DNA of 47,934 nucleotides from an uncultured Fibrobacter sp. (GCA_934691725.1 CAKUTF010000019.1:1-47934); one strand, 5' to 3'. Shown: positions 1-8,566, counted from the first letter of the stretch. Numbers and translations: made by a program. Notes: generated by a model not told the origin, from the letters alone.

Positions 1-98
1 CTCCCTCGCGGGAAGCTTTTTCGTTTTTGCGGACTTTCGAATCACGGCTGTGTTGCATTGACGACTTGAAACCGCCAAATCAAATTCATCGAAAACTC

Positions 99-1457
99 TC
101 ACTTTGAAATTTTTGGCAAGCGAAAAGCCTGTTTTTTCGTAATATAATAACAAATCACAAGTGCAAATGCGGCAACAGCCCAGCTGATCGGGTACACGGC
201 AAGAATCCGGTGAAAGCTGGGAGCAATCGGAAAAACCGTATAAAGCCAGACCATTCGCACACCGCAAATTCCGACGATGCAGATGAATGCAGGCAAGAAG
301 GAATTCCCAAGTCCGCGAATCGCTCCGCTGAAAACTTCGATGATGACATTCAACGATTCAAACCCGACGACAACCAGCATCCGGATAACCCCATACATCA
401 CAACGGCCTCGCTCGCCGAAAAAAAGCCGACAATCTTTTCGCCAAACAAGATTAAGATTAATCCGACAGCGTTCGTAAATATCAAATCCAAAAGCAGGCT
501 TTGCACAACGACTTCCCGGCAACGCTTTAAATTGTGTGCACCGAAATTTTGCCCGATGAAAGTCACCGCCGCCTGGCCAAAAGAATTCACGATAAAGTAA
601 ACGAATATTTCGACATTGAAACCGATTGCGGAACCGGCCATCACGTCGGAACCCAATGAATTGATTCCACCTTGGATGCAAACATTCGAAAAGCTAAAGA
701 CTATTCCCTGGATTCCAGCCGGAAATCCGATTTTAAATATCTTCCAGAGAATCTTTTTATCTACATGCAAGCGCGCGTATTCCAGATGAATCGGCAAATG
801 TGTACGACGAAGCCGCACAAAGAGAATCGCAGAACACACCACCCCCGAGACAAGCGTCGCCACGGCAACCCCCGAAACGCCCATTCCAAATCCGACAACA
901 AAAAGCAGATTCAATACGACATTCAAAAGTCCGCCGACGATCAAGGCAAAAAGCGGAGTACGCGTATCGCCGACACTGCGAAAAATCGCTGCCTCGAAAT
1001 CATACAGCATCATAAAAGGAATGCCGGCAAAATACCACATCAGATAAACTTTCGACAGCGAGAAAACATTCTCCGGCGTATCCATAAATCGCAGCATCGG
1101 TTCAAGCAAAATCCACCCGGAGAGAGCGACAAGAATCCCGCTCGCAAAGGAAACGACCAAAGCGGTATGGACAGCTGCATGGATCGCTTTCGGATCCTTT
1201 TTGCCGATAAACTGCGCAATAACGACATTCGCGCCGATAGAAAGTCCAACAAATATATTGACAAACAAATTAATGAGCGGAGCCGTAGAACCGACAGCCG
1301 CCATCGCCTCGTCACCGACAAAACGCCCGACTACCGCAATATCCGCCGCATTAAAAAGTTGTTGCAAGATTCCCGTAAAAGCGAGTGGCAAAGCAAACAC
1401 AAGAATCTGTTTCCAGAGAGGACCTTTCAAAAGATCGATTTTTTTTGGCTTTTTCAT
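99..1457 (-). CDS. MATE family multidrug/Na+ efflux transporter
   Basis: A 452-residue inner-membrane protein with about 12 hydrophobic segments in two similar halves, the normal size and shape of MATE (MatE/NorM/DinF) exporters, which expel cationic drugs or metabolites using Na+ or H+ gradients. The N-terminal half has the family-like stretch LQQLFNAADIAVVGRFVG (about residues 31-48) followed by a conserved GAN/QFIG region near residues 75-85. The substrate cannot be read from sequence. The start codon overlaps the stop of tag by 4 bp (ATGA), so it is the last gene of the azlC-azlD-tag-MATE chain and is probably translationally coupled. No convincing terminator is seen in the 98 bases downstream to the window edge. 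Confidence 0.93.
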   Translation of the reverse strand: MKKPKKIDLLKGPLWKQILVFALPLAFTGILQQLFNAADIAVVGRFVGDEAMAAVGSTAPLINLFVNIFVGLSIGANVVIAQFIGKKDPKAIHAAVHTALVVSFASGILVALSGWILLEPMLRFMDTPENVFSLSKVYLMWYFAGIPFMMLYDFEAAIFRSVGDTRTPLFALIVGGLLNVVLNLLFVVGFGMGVSGVAVATLVSGVVCSAILFVRLRRTHLPIHLEYARLHVDKKILWKIFKIGFPAGIQGIVFSFSNVCIQGGINSLGSDVMAGSAIGFNVEIFVYFIVNSFGQAAVTFIGQNFGAHNLKRCREVVVQSLLLDLIFTNAVGLILILFGEKIVGFFSASEAVVMYGVIRMLVVVGFESLNVIIEVFSGAIRGLGNSFLPAFICIVGICGVRMVWLYTVFPIAPSFHRILAVYPISWAVAAFALVICYYITKKQAFRLPKISK

Positions 1458-2038
1458 CTTATTTCCGTTCGGGTCTTTGAAAGCAATTTTTTATAGCAAG
1501 GACAATCCGGCGAATGGGCGTTAAAAATTCCGACCCCCTGCAAATGCGAATAGAGAATCACGCTTCCCAGGTATTTAAACCCGCGCTTTTTCAAGTCCGT
1601 TGCGATTTTATCGGAAATTTCATTGCGGGTTTCCCGGACTCCATTCTGGAGTTTCCGATAGACGAAGCTTTTTCCTTCGGTAAAGCTCCAAAGGTAATCG
1701 CAGAACGATCCGTATTCCTTTCTCACCTTCAAAAAACATTTCGCATTGGAAATTATTGCGCGGACTTTGCGCTCGGAGCGAATCATTCCCGGCGTTTCCA
1801 AAATTCGCCGAACATCATCTTCCGAAAATTTCGCCACCCTGTTAAAATCAAAATTTGCAAAACATTCACCAAAAACATTTCTCTTCGAAAGCACCAGCAT
1901 CCACGAAAGTCCGCAGCTCATCGATTCCATGAGAAGATATTCGAACATTTTCCTGTCATCGTGAACAGGGAATCCCCACTCCTTGTCGTGATAAGCCTTC
2001 GCAGTCAAATTTCGCAAAAACCAGTCACATGCAGACAT
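1454..2038 (-). CDS. tag: DNA-3-methyladenine glycosylase I (TAG)
   Basis: Base-excision repair enzyme that removes 3-methyladenine from alkylated DNA. From the ATG at 2038 the protein is 194 residues. The zinc-site residues of E. coli TAG fall at the same numbers here: Cys4, His17, His175 and Cys179 (motifs MSACDW, AYHDKEWG and NAHSPDC). The catalytic-pocket Glu38 and the following SCGLSW segment are also present. An upstream in-frame start would add 19 residues that overlap azlD and displace Cys4 from the N-terminus, so the ATG at 2038 is preferred. This start lies one base after the azlD stop, and the 3' end overlaps the MATE gene by 4 bp. A repair gene inside an amino-acid exporter operon is an odd mixture but the coupling is clear. 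Confidence 0.93.
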   Translation of the reverse strand: MSACDWFLRNLTAKAYHDKEWGFPVHDDRKMFEYLLMESMSCGLSWMLVLSKRNVFGECFANFDFNRVAKFSEDDVRRILETPGMIRSERKVRAIISNAKCFLKVRKEYGSFCDYLWSFTEGKSFVYRKLQNGVRETRNEISDKIATDLKKRGFKYLGSVILYSHLQGVGIFNAHSPDCPCYKKLLSKTRTEIR

Positions 2039-2039
2039 A

Positions 2040-2372
2040 TCACGACACAAAAACAAATTGGATGAGCAGCATATAGAGAATCGTCCCACCCGCAATCGAA
2101 AGAAGCATTTGGCGTTTCCACAAATGAAGCGCAGCCGTCACTACGATTCCCAAAATTTCGGGAATTCCATGCGTCCCTTCCAGCCACGAAACGTCCTTGA
2201 GACAATAGACAATCAAAAGGGAAAAAACAGCCGGAGCGAGAACTTTTCCCAGATACTGGATATATTTCGGAGTAGGCTTTCCTGCCGGGAAAACGAGAAA
2301 CGGCAAGAATCTCGTGAGAAGCGTTCCCACGGAAACAACGGCTATCGTTATGATTTGCTCAGAAAAAGTCAC
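2040..2372 (-). CDS. azlD: AzlD family branched-chain amino acid exporter subunit
   Basis: Small 110-residue membrane protein with about four hydrophobic segments. It contains the AzlD-like opening TFSEQIITIAVV followed by GTLLTRFLPFLVFPAG, typical of the small partner (AzlD/YgaH) of AzlC/YgaZ exporters. The pair exports branched-chain amino acids or analogues. I start it at the GTG at 2372, which overlaps the azlC stop as GTGA; a longer open frame upstream runs antisense-like through azlC and is not credible. It ends one base before the tag start. Confidence 0.88.
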   Translation of the reverse strand: MTFSEQIITIAVVSVGTLLTRFLPFLVFPAGKPTPKYIQYLGKVLAPAVFSLLIVYCLKDVSWLEGTHGIPEILGIVVTAALHLWKRQMLLSIAGGTILYMLLIQFVFVS

Positions 2373-3100
2373 TCGATGCCCTTCCTTTCTAGAGGCTTGC
2401 GCAACACGGAAAGCGTTCCTAAAATCAAGACCATCGACGGAACGATAAAGTTTTCGCTTCCGAAAATCGCAAGCGACATTCCCGTTAACAAAAAGCCGAT
2501 TAGTGAACTCACATGATTTTTTTCCTTCATCCACTGTTCCATGAAAATGACTACAAACATCGCCGTCATCGCAAAGCCAAGACCTTTCGTATTGATGCGT
2601 ATAAACGAACCAAAAACGCCACCGAGAATCGCGCCAGAGACCCAATATAACTGATTTAAAAGAGTTACCCAGAACATAAACCAACCGCGGTTTACATCTT
2701 GCGGAATTTTCGCCGTATAATTAATGGAAAACGTCTCGTCGCACATTCCATAAATCAAATACAGCTTTTTTAATCCCGTATTTCGAAAACGGTCAAGCAT
2801 CGAAATGCCGTAGAACAAATGCCGCGCATTGATCATCAGAGTCAAGAGAAACGCTTGCAGCGGATTAAACGCTCCCAAGAGCAAATTCGCAGCGACAAAT
2901 TCCATCGAACCGGCAAAAATCAAAACGCTCATGAACATCGGATAAAAAAAATTGAACCCCGATACATTCATATAGACACCGTATGTCAATCCCAAAAACC
3001 AAAATCCGGCAAAGATAGGAACCGTATAGGGAAACGCGACTTTTAGCGCGTTTAAAATTACCGTCCGATTTTTCACGGTTTTAAAATAGAAAATCCCCAT
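2369..3100 (-). CDS. azlC: AzlC family branched-chain amino acid exporter, large subunit
   Basis: A polytopic inner-membrane protein (243 residues from ATG 3100) with AzlC/YgaZ features: AFPYTVPIFAGFWFLG near the N-terminus, FAGSMEFVAANLL, and the family signature INARHLFYG around residues 90-98. It should form a heteromeric amino-acid exporter with AzlD, whose start overlaps this stop. The start is uncertain. The ATG at 3100 lies inside the 3' arm of a strong hairpin (3089-3117), whereas a GTG at 3076 would give a 235-residue protein beginning just before the conserved region. Neither has a good Shine-Dalgarno sequence. The gene lies 55 bp downstream of pstS on the same strand. Confidence 0.88.
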   Translation of the reverse strand: MGIFYFKTVKNRTVILNALKVAFPYTVPIFAGFWFLGLTYGVYMNVSGFNFFYPMFMSVLIFAGSMEFVAANLLLGAFNPLQAFLLTLMINARHLFYGISMLDRFRNTGLKKLYLIYGMCDETFSINYTAKIPQDVNRGWFMFWVTLLNQLYWVSGAILGGVFGSFIRINTKGLGFAMTAMFVVIFMEQWMKEKNHVSSLIGFLLTGMSLAIFGSENFIVPSMVLILGTLSVLRKPLERKGIE

Positions 3101-3117
3101 GAGGCATGAGGATTTTC
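3089..3117 (-). terminator. Hairpin after pstS overlapping the azlC start
   Basis: On the minus strand GAAAATCCTCATG-CCT-CATGGGGATTTTC forms a 13-bp stem (one T-G wobble) with a 3-nt loop, followed by TATTTT. It sits 39 bases past the pstS stop, so it probably terminates pstS transcripts. It also contains the most upstream ATG of azlC and so may limit read-through translation. If azlC starts at GTG 3076, the hairpin is simply the pstS terminator. Confidence 0.6.
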
Positions 3118-3155
3118 AAATGCGCTAAATTTAATTGTAAACGCTTCGTTTTTCC

Positions 3156-4037
3156 TTATTGGACTTGTTCCCAGAAGCGGAGACTTCCCGTGTAGATTTC
3201 GCGAAGTTTTGATAGCGGAATGTCGGAAATCGCATTTTGCAGATTCACGATGACGGCGATTCCATCACGAGCAATCGTCAACCCGGTAAGGATTTCTCTT
3301 TCGCTAGGCTTCAAATCCCGACTGGCCATTCCGATGTCGCACGTTCCTTCCTTCGCGGCGAGCATTCCCGAAGAAGAGTCGTTCGTCTGGATTTCGATTT
3401 CCACTTCGGGATTCAACCGGACATAGGCTTCTTTCAATTTTTCCATCACCGGCGAAACGCTCGAAGAACCCGCGATGACGAGCTTTCCTTTCAGATTCTT
3501 GCTCGCATAAGGTTTTCCATCGACAACGCTCACATAGCCGTTCGCATCGACGATTTTTTGACCGTCCGCGCTCATGATGAAATCGATGAAATCCTTGGCA
3601 ATGCCTTTGACTTCGCCTTTTGTCGCGATGTTGAACGGTCTCGAAATTGAATAGCTCGCATTCTTTACATTTTCTTTTGTCGCTTCCACGCCATCGATTT
3701 TCAGCGCCTTGACCGTATTGTTCAGCGATCCGAGGGAAATGTATCCGATTGCGTATTCGTTACCTGCGACCGTTGACATAACTCCCTGCGTACCGTCAAT
3801 CGTAAGAGCTTCCTTCGTCGTGATGTCTTTCTTTTTTCCGTTTTCCTTAATGAGGGTTCCAACCAGTTCCGTAAAAGCATCCCGCGTTCCGGATCCGGCT
3901 TCACGCGTGATTACGGAAATTTCCGTCTGCTTCTTTGCGCCTGTTTTCTGCGATTCCTTGCCTTCGTCATTGCAAGAGGCGAAAAATGCCACCAGCACCA
4001 AACTGGCGATGCTAGCGATAAGGGTTGTCTTGTTCAT
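3156..4037 (-). CDS. pstS: Phosphate ABC transporter substrate-binding lipoprotein, circularly permuted PstS
   Basis: Periplasm-facing phosphate-binding lipoprotein of 293 residues. A signal peptide ends in a lipobox at Cys22 (FFASC). The two halves are in the reverse of the usual PstS order. The normally C-terminal block (REAGSGTRDAF at 45-55, then IGYISLGSL and an FINF/FIMSADGQ-like segment) comes first. The normally N-terminal block (GSSSVSPVMEKL at about 190-201, SSSGMLAAKEG, CDIGMASRDLK, ARDGIAVIVN, LREIYTG) comes last. All phosphate-loop motifs survive, so this is a permutation and not damage. A similar order occurs, as I recall, in clostridial PstS proteins. It is transcribed divergently from porin-pstCAB-phoU. 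A strong AAGGAGG ribosome site precedes the start. Confidence 0.92.
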   Translation of the reverse strand: MNKTTLIASIASLVLVAFFASCNDEGKESQKTGAKKQTEISVITREAGSGTRDAFTELVGTLIKENGKKKDITTKEALTIDGTQGVMSTVAGNEYAIGYISLGSLNNTVKALKIDGVEATKENVKNASYSISRPFNIATKGEVKGIAKDFIDFIMSADGQKIVDANGYVSVVDGKPYASKNLKGKLVIAGSSSVSPVMEKLKEAYVRLNPEVEIEIQTNDSSSGMLAAKEGTCDIGMASRDLKPSEREILTGLTIARDGIAVIVNLQNAISDIPLSKLREIYTGSLRFWEQVQ

Positions 4038-4271
4038 TCGAATCCTCCTTGTATGTGGTTTTGAATGACAGCGACAAAGTAAAACGGCAATGTAAAAGCC
4101 AAGAGACGGTAAACGTAAATTTCATGTAAAGTCAAAAACCAACGGGCAAACCAAACCACATTTTTCAAACGCTTCTCAAAATCTTTACCTTTCGCCATCT
4201 TCCGTTTTTACAATCAGAGCCTACATTCTAAGCGTCATTCAAAACAAGGGTTTATCCCAAAGGAGTTTCCA
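4038..4271. promoter_or_regulatory. Divergent pstS / porin control region with Pho-box-like repeats
   Basis: This 234-bp gap separates two phosphate-uptake transcription units. On the minus strand TTTACATGAAATTTACG (4130-4114) holds two TTTAC units exactly 11 bp apart, the period of PhoB/PhoP sites, with further TTTAC elements at about 4108 and 4096. On the plus strand TTTAC at 4184 and 4207 are about two 11-bp periods apart and end about 10 bp before a TACATT -10-like box (4222). Family knowledge makes Pho control expected here; assigning these repeats as the sites is inference. AAGGAG at 4259-4264 is the porin ribosome site. Confidence 0.4.
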
Positions 4272-5276
4272 ATGACACTGAAGAAAACCTGCATCATTCT
4301 CACCGCGATAGCCTTTTTCGGAATCGCCAATGCAGAAAACGAAAATTTCGACTTGAACGGCAATATCCAGACACAGGCATCGAAAGCATTCTACGATAAC
4401 GACAAGGACAACAACCTAGACGGCTTCTGGTTCCGTGCAAACTTCGGCGGCAGTTACAAGTCCGAATCCTTTGACGCTAAAGTGACCATCCGCATGTATG
4501 CGCCTCATTTCAATGGCGGAGCGGACAGATTCCAGGCGGATACCTACTATGGAAATTACAAATGGGGCGACCTCGGACTAAACCTGAAATTCGGTCACTG
4601 GAAAACGGATACAGAAGGCGCCGGCAACTTCGGAGCCTATCTGGATAAGGATATTTCCAAGCGCGGATTTCTCGGGCGCGACTATTCGCACGACGCCTTT
4701 GAACTCGGCTGGAAAAAAGGCGTAAACCAGTTGAATGTAATGCTCGCCACAGAAGACGGCAATTTCAATACCGGATATGTCCGCGTCACCGACGATCTCA
4801 AGCTGAATAACTCGTTCAAGCTCGGACTGGGATACCGCGCCAATGTCATCGACCCGGTTCAATATACTGCCGTAGTGACACACCGCGGAAGCCTCCGTGC
4901 AAACGTCAATCTCGCCGACAAGTTCGCCGTCTATGGCGAAGCGGCAGCCATCATTACCGGCAAGGACAAGGACGTCAATGCGGAAACGATTCAGAATAAA
5001 ACCGCAACCGCGCCCGATTACGCCCAGGACACAAAATACTTCCCCGTCTATGCGGGCGTAGAAATCCCGACCGCAGGAATTCTGGACAAGGCTTTCGTTG
5101 AAATCGAATATATCAAGGATCGCAACGAGCTGAACAAGGATGCGGACGAACTCGGCTGGGCCGTGGGACTTGTCAAGAAAATCGGTTCCCGCAGCAAGGC
5201 GCAAGTTACGCTCTACAGCGAAAAGGAAATTTCCGAAGTCGCTTTAGCGGCAAGGCTCACGACTACCATCAAGTAA
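4272..5276 (+). CDS. Outer-membrane beta-barrel porin, probably phosphate-linked
   Basis: A 334-residue protein with an N-terminal signal peptide (cleavage likely after FGIANA, residue 21). The rest is alternating polar/hydrophobic strands rich in Gly, Tyr and Asn, ending in a long-strand pattern. This is the profile of a beta-barrel porin; the strands could make a 16-strand barrel, though the count is a guess. It is the first gene of the unit that continues into pstCAB-phoU, which suggests a phosphate- or anion-uptake porin functionally like PhoE/OprP, although no sequence identity to those families is recognised. A strong ribosome site (AAAGGAG) precedes the ATG. A hairpin after the stop probably makes porin mRNA more abundant than pst mRNA. 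Confidence 0.75.
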   Translation: MTLKKTCIILTAIAFFGIANAENENFDLNGNIQTQASKAFYDNDKDNNLDGFWFRANFGGSYKSESFDAKVTIRMYAPHFNGGADRFQADTYYGNYKWGDLGLNLKFGHWKTDTEGAGNFGAYLDKDISKRGFLGRDYSHDAFELGWKKGVNQLNVMLATEDGNFNTGYVRVTDDLKLNNSFKLGLGYRANVIDPVQYTAVVTHRGSLRANVNLADKFAVYGEAAAIITGKDKDVNAETIQNKTATAPDYAQDTKYFPVYAGVEIPTAGILDKAFVEIEYIKDRNELNKDADELGWAVGLVKKIGSRSKAQVTLYSEKEISEVALAARLTTTIK

Positions 5277-5290
5277 CGTCATTTGCAAGC

Positions 5291-5317
5291 GGTTTTCCGA
5301 TTCTTTTTCGGAAAACC
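5291..5317 (+). terminator. Intercistronic hairpin, porin-pstC
   Basis: GGTTTTCCGA-TTCTTTT-TCGGAAAACC is a perfect 10-bp stem with a 7-nt loop starting 15 bases after the porin stop. It is followed only by a weak ATTTTCTT tract. It probably acts as a partial terminator or 3' stabiliser, separating a highly expressed porin from the transporter genes. Confidence 0.65.
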
Positions 5318-5352
5318 ATTTTCTTGTGCGAATTTTTCAAAAAGGATTCAAA

Positions 5353-6225
5353 ATGAAAGCGCAGACATGGAACAATCTCAAGGAAAAAACGGCATCGGGC
5401 GTATTTTTACTTTCAGCACTTGCCAGCATTCTATTCGTCGCCCTGATTTGCCTATTCCTTTTTGCAAACGGTATTCCCGCGATTCTTAAAATAGGCGTTA
5501 CGGATTTTTTATTCGGGAAGGAGTGGGCTCCGACCGACGAGCCGGCTGTATATGGAATTTTCCCGATGATCATGGGAAGCATCTACGTCACGCTCGGAGC
5601 GCTCGCCATCGGCGTATCCGTCGGACTTCTTTCCGCTATCTACCTTTCCCGATTCTGTTCCGATAAAGTCCATAAAAAATTAAAGCCCGCGGTCGATCTT
5701 CTCGCAGGCATTCCGTCCGTCGTCTATGGATTTTTCGGATTGGTCGTCATCGTGCCCTTTGTCCGGCAAAATTTTGGCGGAAGCGGAGCGAGCATTCTCG
5801 CCGCCTCCATTCTACTCGGAATCATGATTCTACCAACGATAATCTCCGTTTCGGAAGCCGCCCTGCGTGCCGTTCCCAACAGCTATTACGAAGGTGCTCT
5901 CGCCCTCGGAGCGACCCACGAACGAAGCGTATTTTTCGCCGTTCTCCCTGCAGCGACATCGGGCATCGTCGCAGGAATTATCCTCGGATTCGGACGCGCG
6001 ATCGGCGAGACGATGGCAGTCATTCTTGTCGCAGGAAACCAGGCGCGAATGCCGACGGGAATCCTTGGCGGCGTCAGGACATTAACGGCAAACATCGTCC
6101 TCGAAATGGGATACGCAACGGACCTTCACCGCGAAGCGTTGATTGCAACAGGCGTCGTCCTGTTCGCTTTCATCCTCGTCATCAACCTGCTATTCTCCAT
6201 TCTAAAAAAGAGAGCCGTCCAATGA
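5353..6225 (+). CDS. pstC: Phosphate ABC transporter permease PstC
   Basis: A 290-residue inner-membrane permease with about six transmembrane helices. PstC features include GIPSVVYGFFGL in the middle, the cytoplasmic coupling segment YYEGALALGATHERS, and the GRAIGETMAV motif after the EAA loop. I start it at ATG 5353, preceded by AAAGGA; an in-frame GTG at 5326 would add nine residues that include the ribosome site. With PstA it forms the channel of the PstSCAB importer. Its stop overlaps the pstA start (ATGA). Confidence 0.95.
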   Translation: MKAQTWNNLKEKTASGVFLLSALASILFVALICLFLFANGIPAILKIGVTDFLFGKEWAPTDEPAVYGIFPMIMGSIYVTLGALAIGVSVGLLSAIYLSRFCSDKVHKKLKPAVDLLAGIPSVVYGFFGLVVIVPFVRQNFGGSGASILAASILLGIMILPTIISVSEAALRAVPNSYYEGALALGATHERSVFFAVLPAATSGIVAGIILGFGRAIGETMAVILVAGNQARMPTGILGGVRTLTANIVLEMGYATDLHREALIATGVVLFAFILVINLLFSILKKRAVQ

Positions 6226-7073
6226 AAAGCTTCATTCAAAATCTGAAAACTTACAGAAAGTCTCCGTTATCGCTTCTTCTGAGAATTGCGGTCACATTGT
6301 CCATTCTAGTCACGGTCCTTTCGCTCGGATTTTTAATCGTCTATATCCTCGCCAAGGGTATTCCGTTCCTGAGACCGTCCCTCTTTTCGCTGACTTACAA
6401 TTCCGAAAATGTTTCGTTCCTGCCTTCTATCCTGAACACGGTAATCATCGTTCTCGGAGCGCTTCTCATCGCGGGGCCGCTTGGAATTTTCGCCGCCATC
6501 TATACAGTCGAATACGCAAGCCGCGGGAACAAAATCGTAGGCATTGTCAGGCTCACGACGGAGACGCTTTCGGGAATCCCGTCCATCATCTACGGTCTTT
6601 TCGGAATGCTCTTTTTTGCCACGGCACTGCACTTCGGCTATTCGCTCCTCTCGGGAATCCTAACGATTTCCATCATGATTCTCCCTCTGGTCATGCGCAC
6701 GACAGAGGAAGCCTTAAAGTCCGTGCCCGATAGTTACCGCGAAGGTTCCTACGGACTAGGCGCCGGGAAACTCCGCACGGTCCGTTCCATCGTCCTTCCC
6801 GCCGCGATCCCCGGAATCCTAGCGGGCATCATCCTTTCTGTCGGTCGTGTCGTCGGAGAAACCGCTGCGTTAATTTATACAGCCGGAACCGTCGCCGATT
6901 TTCCCAAGGGAATCTTTTCGTCGGGCAGAACGCTCGCCGTCCACATGTATGAACTTTCCCGCGAAGGTTTGCACACCGGCGAAGCCTATGCCACGTCCGT
7001 CATCCTCATCGCGGTAGTCCTTCTCATCAACTGGATTTCAAACAAATTCGCACACAAAATCGGGAAAGCATAA
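6222..7073 (+). CDS. pstA: Phosphate ABC transporter permease PstA
   Basis: A 283-residue permease of normal PstA length, partner of PstC. It shows six hydrophobic helices, LSGIPSIIYGLFGM near the centre, the EAA-type coupling loop SVPDSYREGSYGLGAGKLRT, and GRVVGETAALIYTAG. It begins inside the pstC stop (4-bp overlap) and ends two bases before pstB, so all transport genes are co-translated or tightly linked. No abnormal residues noticed. Confidence 0.95.
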   Translation: MKSFIQNLKTYRKSPLSLLLRIAVTLSILVTVLSLGFLIVYILAKGIPFLRPSLFSLTYNSENVSFLPSILNTVIIVLGALLIAGPLGIFAAIYTVEYASRGNKIVGIVRLTTETLSGIPSIIYGLFGMLFFATALHFGYSLLSGILTISIMILPLVMRTTEEALKSVPDSYREGSYGLGAGKLRTVRSIVLPAAIPGILAGIILSVGRVVGETAALIYTAGTVADFPKGIFSSGRTLAVHMYELSREGLHTGEAYATSVILIAVVLLINWISNKFAHKIGKA

Positions 7074-7075
7074 AA

Positions 7076-7831
7076 ATGGAAAACGATAAAATTACAATTC
7101 AGAACATGAACTTGCACTACGGCAATTTTCATGCGATAAAAAACGTGAATTTAAATATTCACGCCAACGAAATAACCGCATTCATCGGGCCTTCCGGCTG
7201 CGGAAAGAGCACGCTTCTCAAATCGCTTAACCGGATGAACGATCTCGTCGAAGGTTGCAAAATCACGGGCGACATCAAGCTCGACGGAGAAAACATCTAC
7301 GGCGACATGGATGTAAACATTCTCCGCAAGCGGGTTGGCATGGTTTTCCAGAAGCCGAATCCTTTTCCGATGAGCATTTACGACAATATCGCCTTTGGGC
7401 CGCGCACTCACGGCATCCGTTCCAAGGCGGACCTAGATGAAATCGTCGAAAAATCCTTAAAAGGTTCCGGCGTCTGGGAAGAACTCAAGGACCGACTCAA
7501 GAAAAATGCACTCGGACTTTCCGGCGGGCAGCAACAGCGCCTTTGCATTGCGCGAGCCCTAGCCGTTGCCCCGGAAGTTCTCCTGATGGACGAACCCACC
7601 AGCGCGCTAGACCCCATATCGACATCCAAAATCGAAGATCTCGTTTTGGAATTGAAACAGGACTACACAATCGTCATGGTCACGCACAATATGCAACAAG
7701 CAACGCGCGTCTCGGACAGAACCGCATTTTTCCTCTTAGGCGAAGTCGTCGAAGTCGATAAGACAGAAACGCTCTTTTCAATGCCCAAGGACAAACGCAC
7801 GGAAGACTACATCACAGGGAGATTCGGATAA
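7076..7831 (+). CDS. pstB: Phosphate ABC transporter ATPase PstB
   Basis: A 251-residue ABC ATPase that powers phosphate import. All motifs are intact: Walker A GPSGCGKST at residues 38-46, Q-loop in VFQKPNPFPMS, signature LSGGQQQR, Walker B VLLMDEPTSALD, and the switch histidine in VTHNMQQ. The KPNPFPMSIYDNIAFG stretch is characteristic of PstB and not of other ABC ATPases. Its stop shares one base with the phoU start (TAATG). Confidence 0.97.
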   Translation: MENDKITIQNMNLHYGNFHAIKNVNLNIHANEITAFIGPSGCGKSTLLKSLNRMNDLVEGCKITGDIKLDGENIYGDMDVNILRKRVGMVFQKPNPFPMSIYDNIAFGPRTHGIRSKADLDEIVEKSLKGSGVWEELKDRLKKNALGLSGGQQQRLCIARALAVAPEVLLMDEPTSALDPISTSKIEDLVLELKQDYTIVMVTHNMQQATRVSDRTAFFLLGEVVEVDKTETLFSMPKDKRTEDYITGRFG

Positions 7832-8508
7832 TGCGAAACCGTTTTGATTCTCAGCTCGAAATTTTAAACAATGGCATCATCGAAATGGGTGCGATGGTCG
7901 AAGAGTCGCTCAACTCTTCCATCGAAGCGCTTCTAAAATTCAACAAGCCGCTCGCCCAAAAAGTCATCGCCGGCGACAAGGATATCGACCAAAAGATGAA
8001 AGACATCGAAACGCTCTGCCTTCGGCTTCTTTTGAGCCAGCAGCCCGTCGCCCGCGACCTGCGACTGATTTCCGCTTCGCTCAAGATGGTCAGCGATTTG
8101 GAACGTATCGGGGACCAGGCCGCCGACATCTCGGAAATCATTTTCGAAGCATCCGAGGCGGACGGCTTCCCGGCAAGGCTTTCCGCCATTCCGCCGATGG
8201 GAGCCGCAACGGTCAAGATGCTCACGCAAAGCGTCGATGCCTTTGTCCGCAAAGACTTGGAACTCGCGCATCATGTCATCGACAGCGACGACGAAGTCGA
8301 CGCCCTCTTCACCGCGGCAAAAAAGGAACTCATCGAATCCATCCGCAACAATTCAAACGATGCGGAAAGCGCCATCAACTCGGTCATGGTCGCCAAATAC
8401 CTGGAACGCATCGGAGACCACGCAAGCAATGTCGCCGGCTGGGTCATCTTTGCCGAAACGGGAACGCGCCACGGTATGAATCTATTGAGCGGCGAAGAAA
8501 CAAAATAA
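7831..8508 (+). CDS. phoU: Phosphate transport regulator PhoU
   Basis: A 225-residue all-helical cytoplasmic protein with two PhoU repeats. The two similar metal-binding helices read VSDLERIGDQAADISE (about 90-105) and VAKYLERIGDHASNVAGW (about 187-204), matching the E/DxxRxxDH-type motif. PhoU dampens PstSCAB activity and Pho signalling through the PhoR sensor kinase. It ends the operon and a terminator follows. No phoB/phoR two-component genes are in the window. Confidence 0.95.
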   Translation: MRNRFDSQLEILNNGIIEMGAMVEESLNSSIEALLKFNKPLAQKVIAGDKDIDQKMKDIETLCLRLLLSQQPVARDLRLISASLKMVSDLERIGDQAADISEIIFEASEADGFPARLSAIPPMGAATVKMLTQSVDAFVRKDLELAHHVIDSDDEVDALFTAAKKELIESIRNNSNDAESAINSVMVAKYLERIGDHASNVAGWVIFAETGTRHGMNLLSGEETK

Positions 8509-8529
8509 TCGTACAAATTATTTAAACTT

Positions 8530-8566
8530 GGCGGATTTCAAAAAAAGGAATTCGCCTTTTTATTTT
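8530..8566 (+). terminator. Rho-independent terminator of the porin-pst-phoU operon
   Basis: GGCGGATTTC-AAAAAAA-GGAATTCGCC forms a 10-bp stem with two G-U wobbles, followed by TTTTTATTTT. It lies 22 bases after the phoU stop. The A-rich loop and flanks may also let it stop the convergent lipoprotein gene, which ends at 8565. Confidence 0.8.

Noticed and set aside
672..1496. 274-codon plus-strand open frame
   Set aside because: It is antisense to the MATE gene, rich in Arg/Lys/His with no ribosome site or domain; a shadow of the real coding strand.
2040..2684. Long 214-codon version of azlD
   Set aside because: The first 104 codons overlap azlC in another frame and do not resemble any exporter; the GTG at 2372 with GTGA overlap fits the family.
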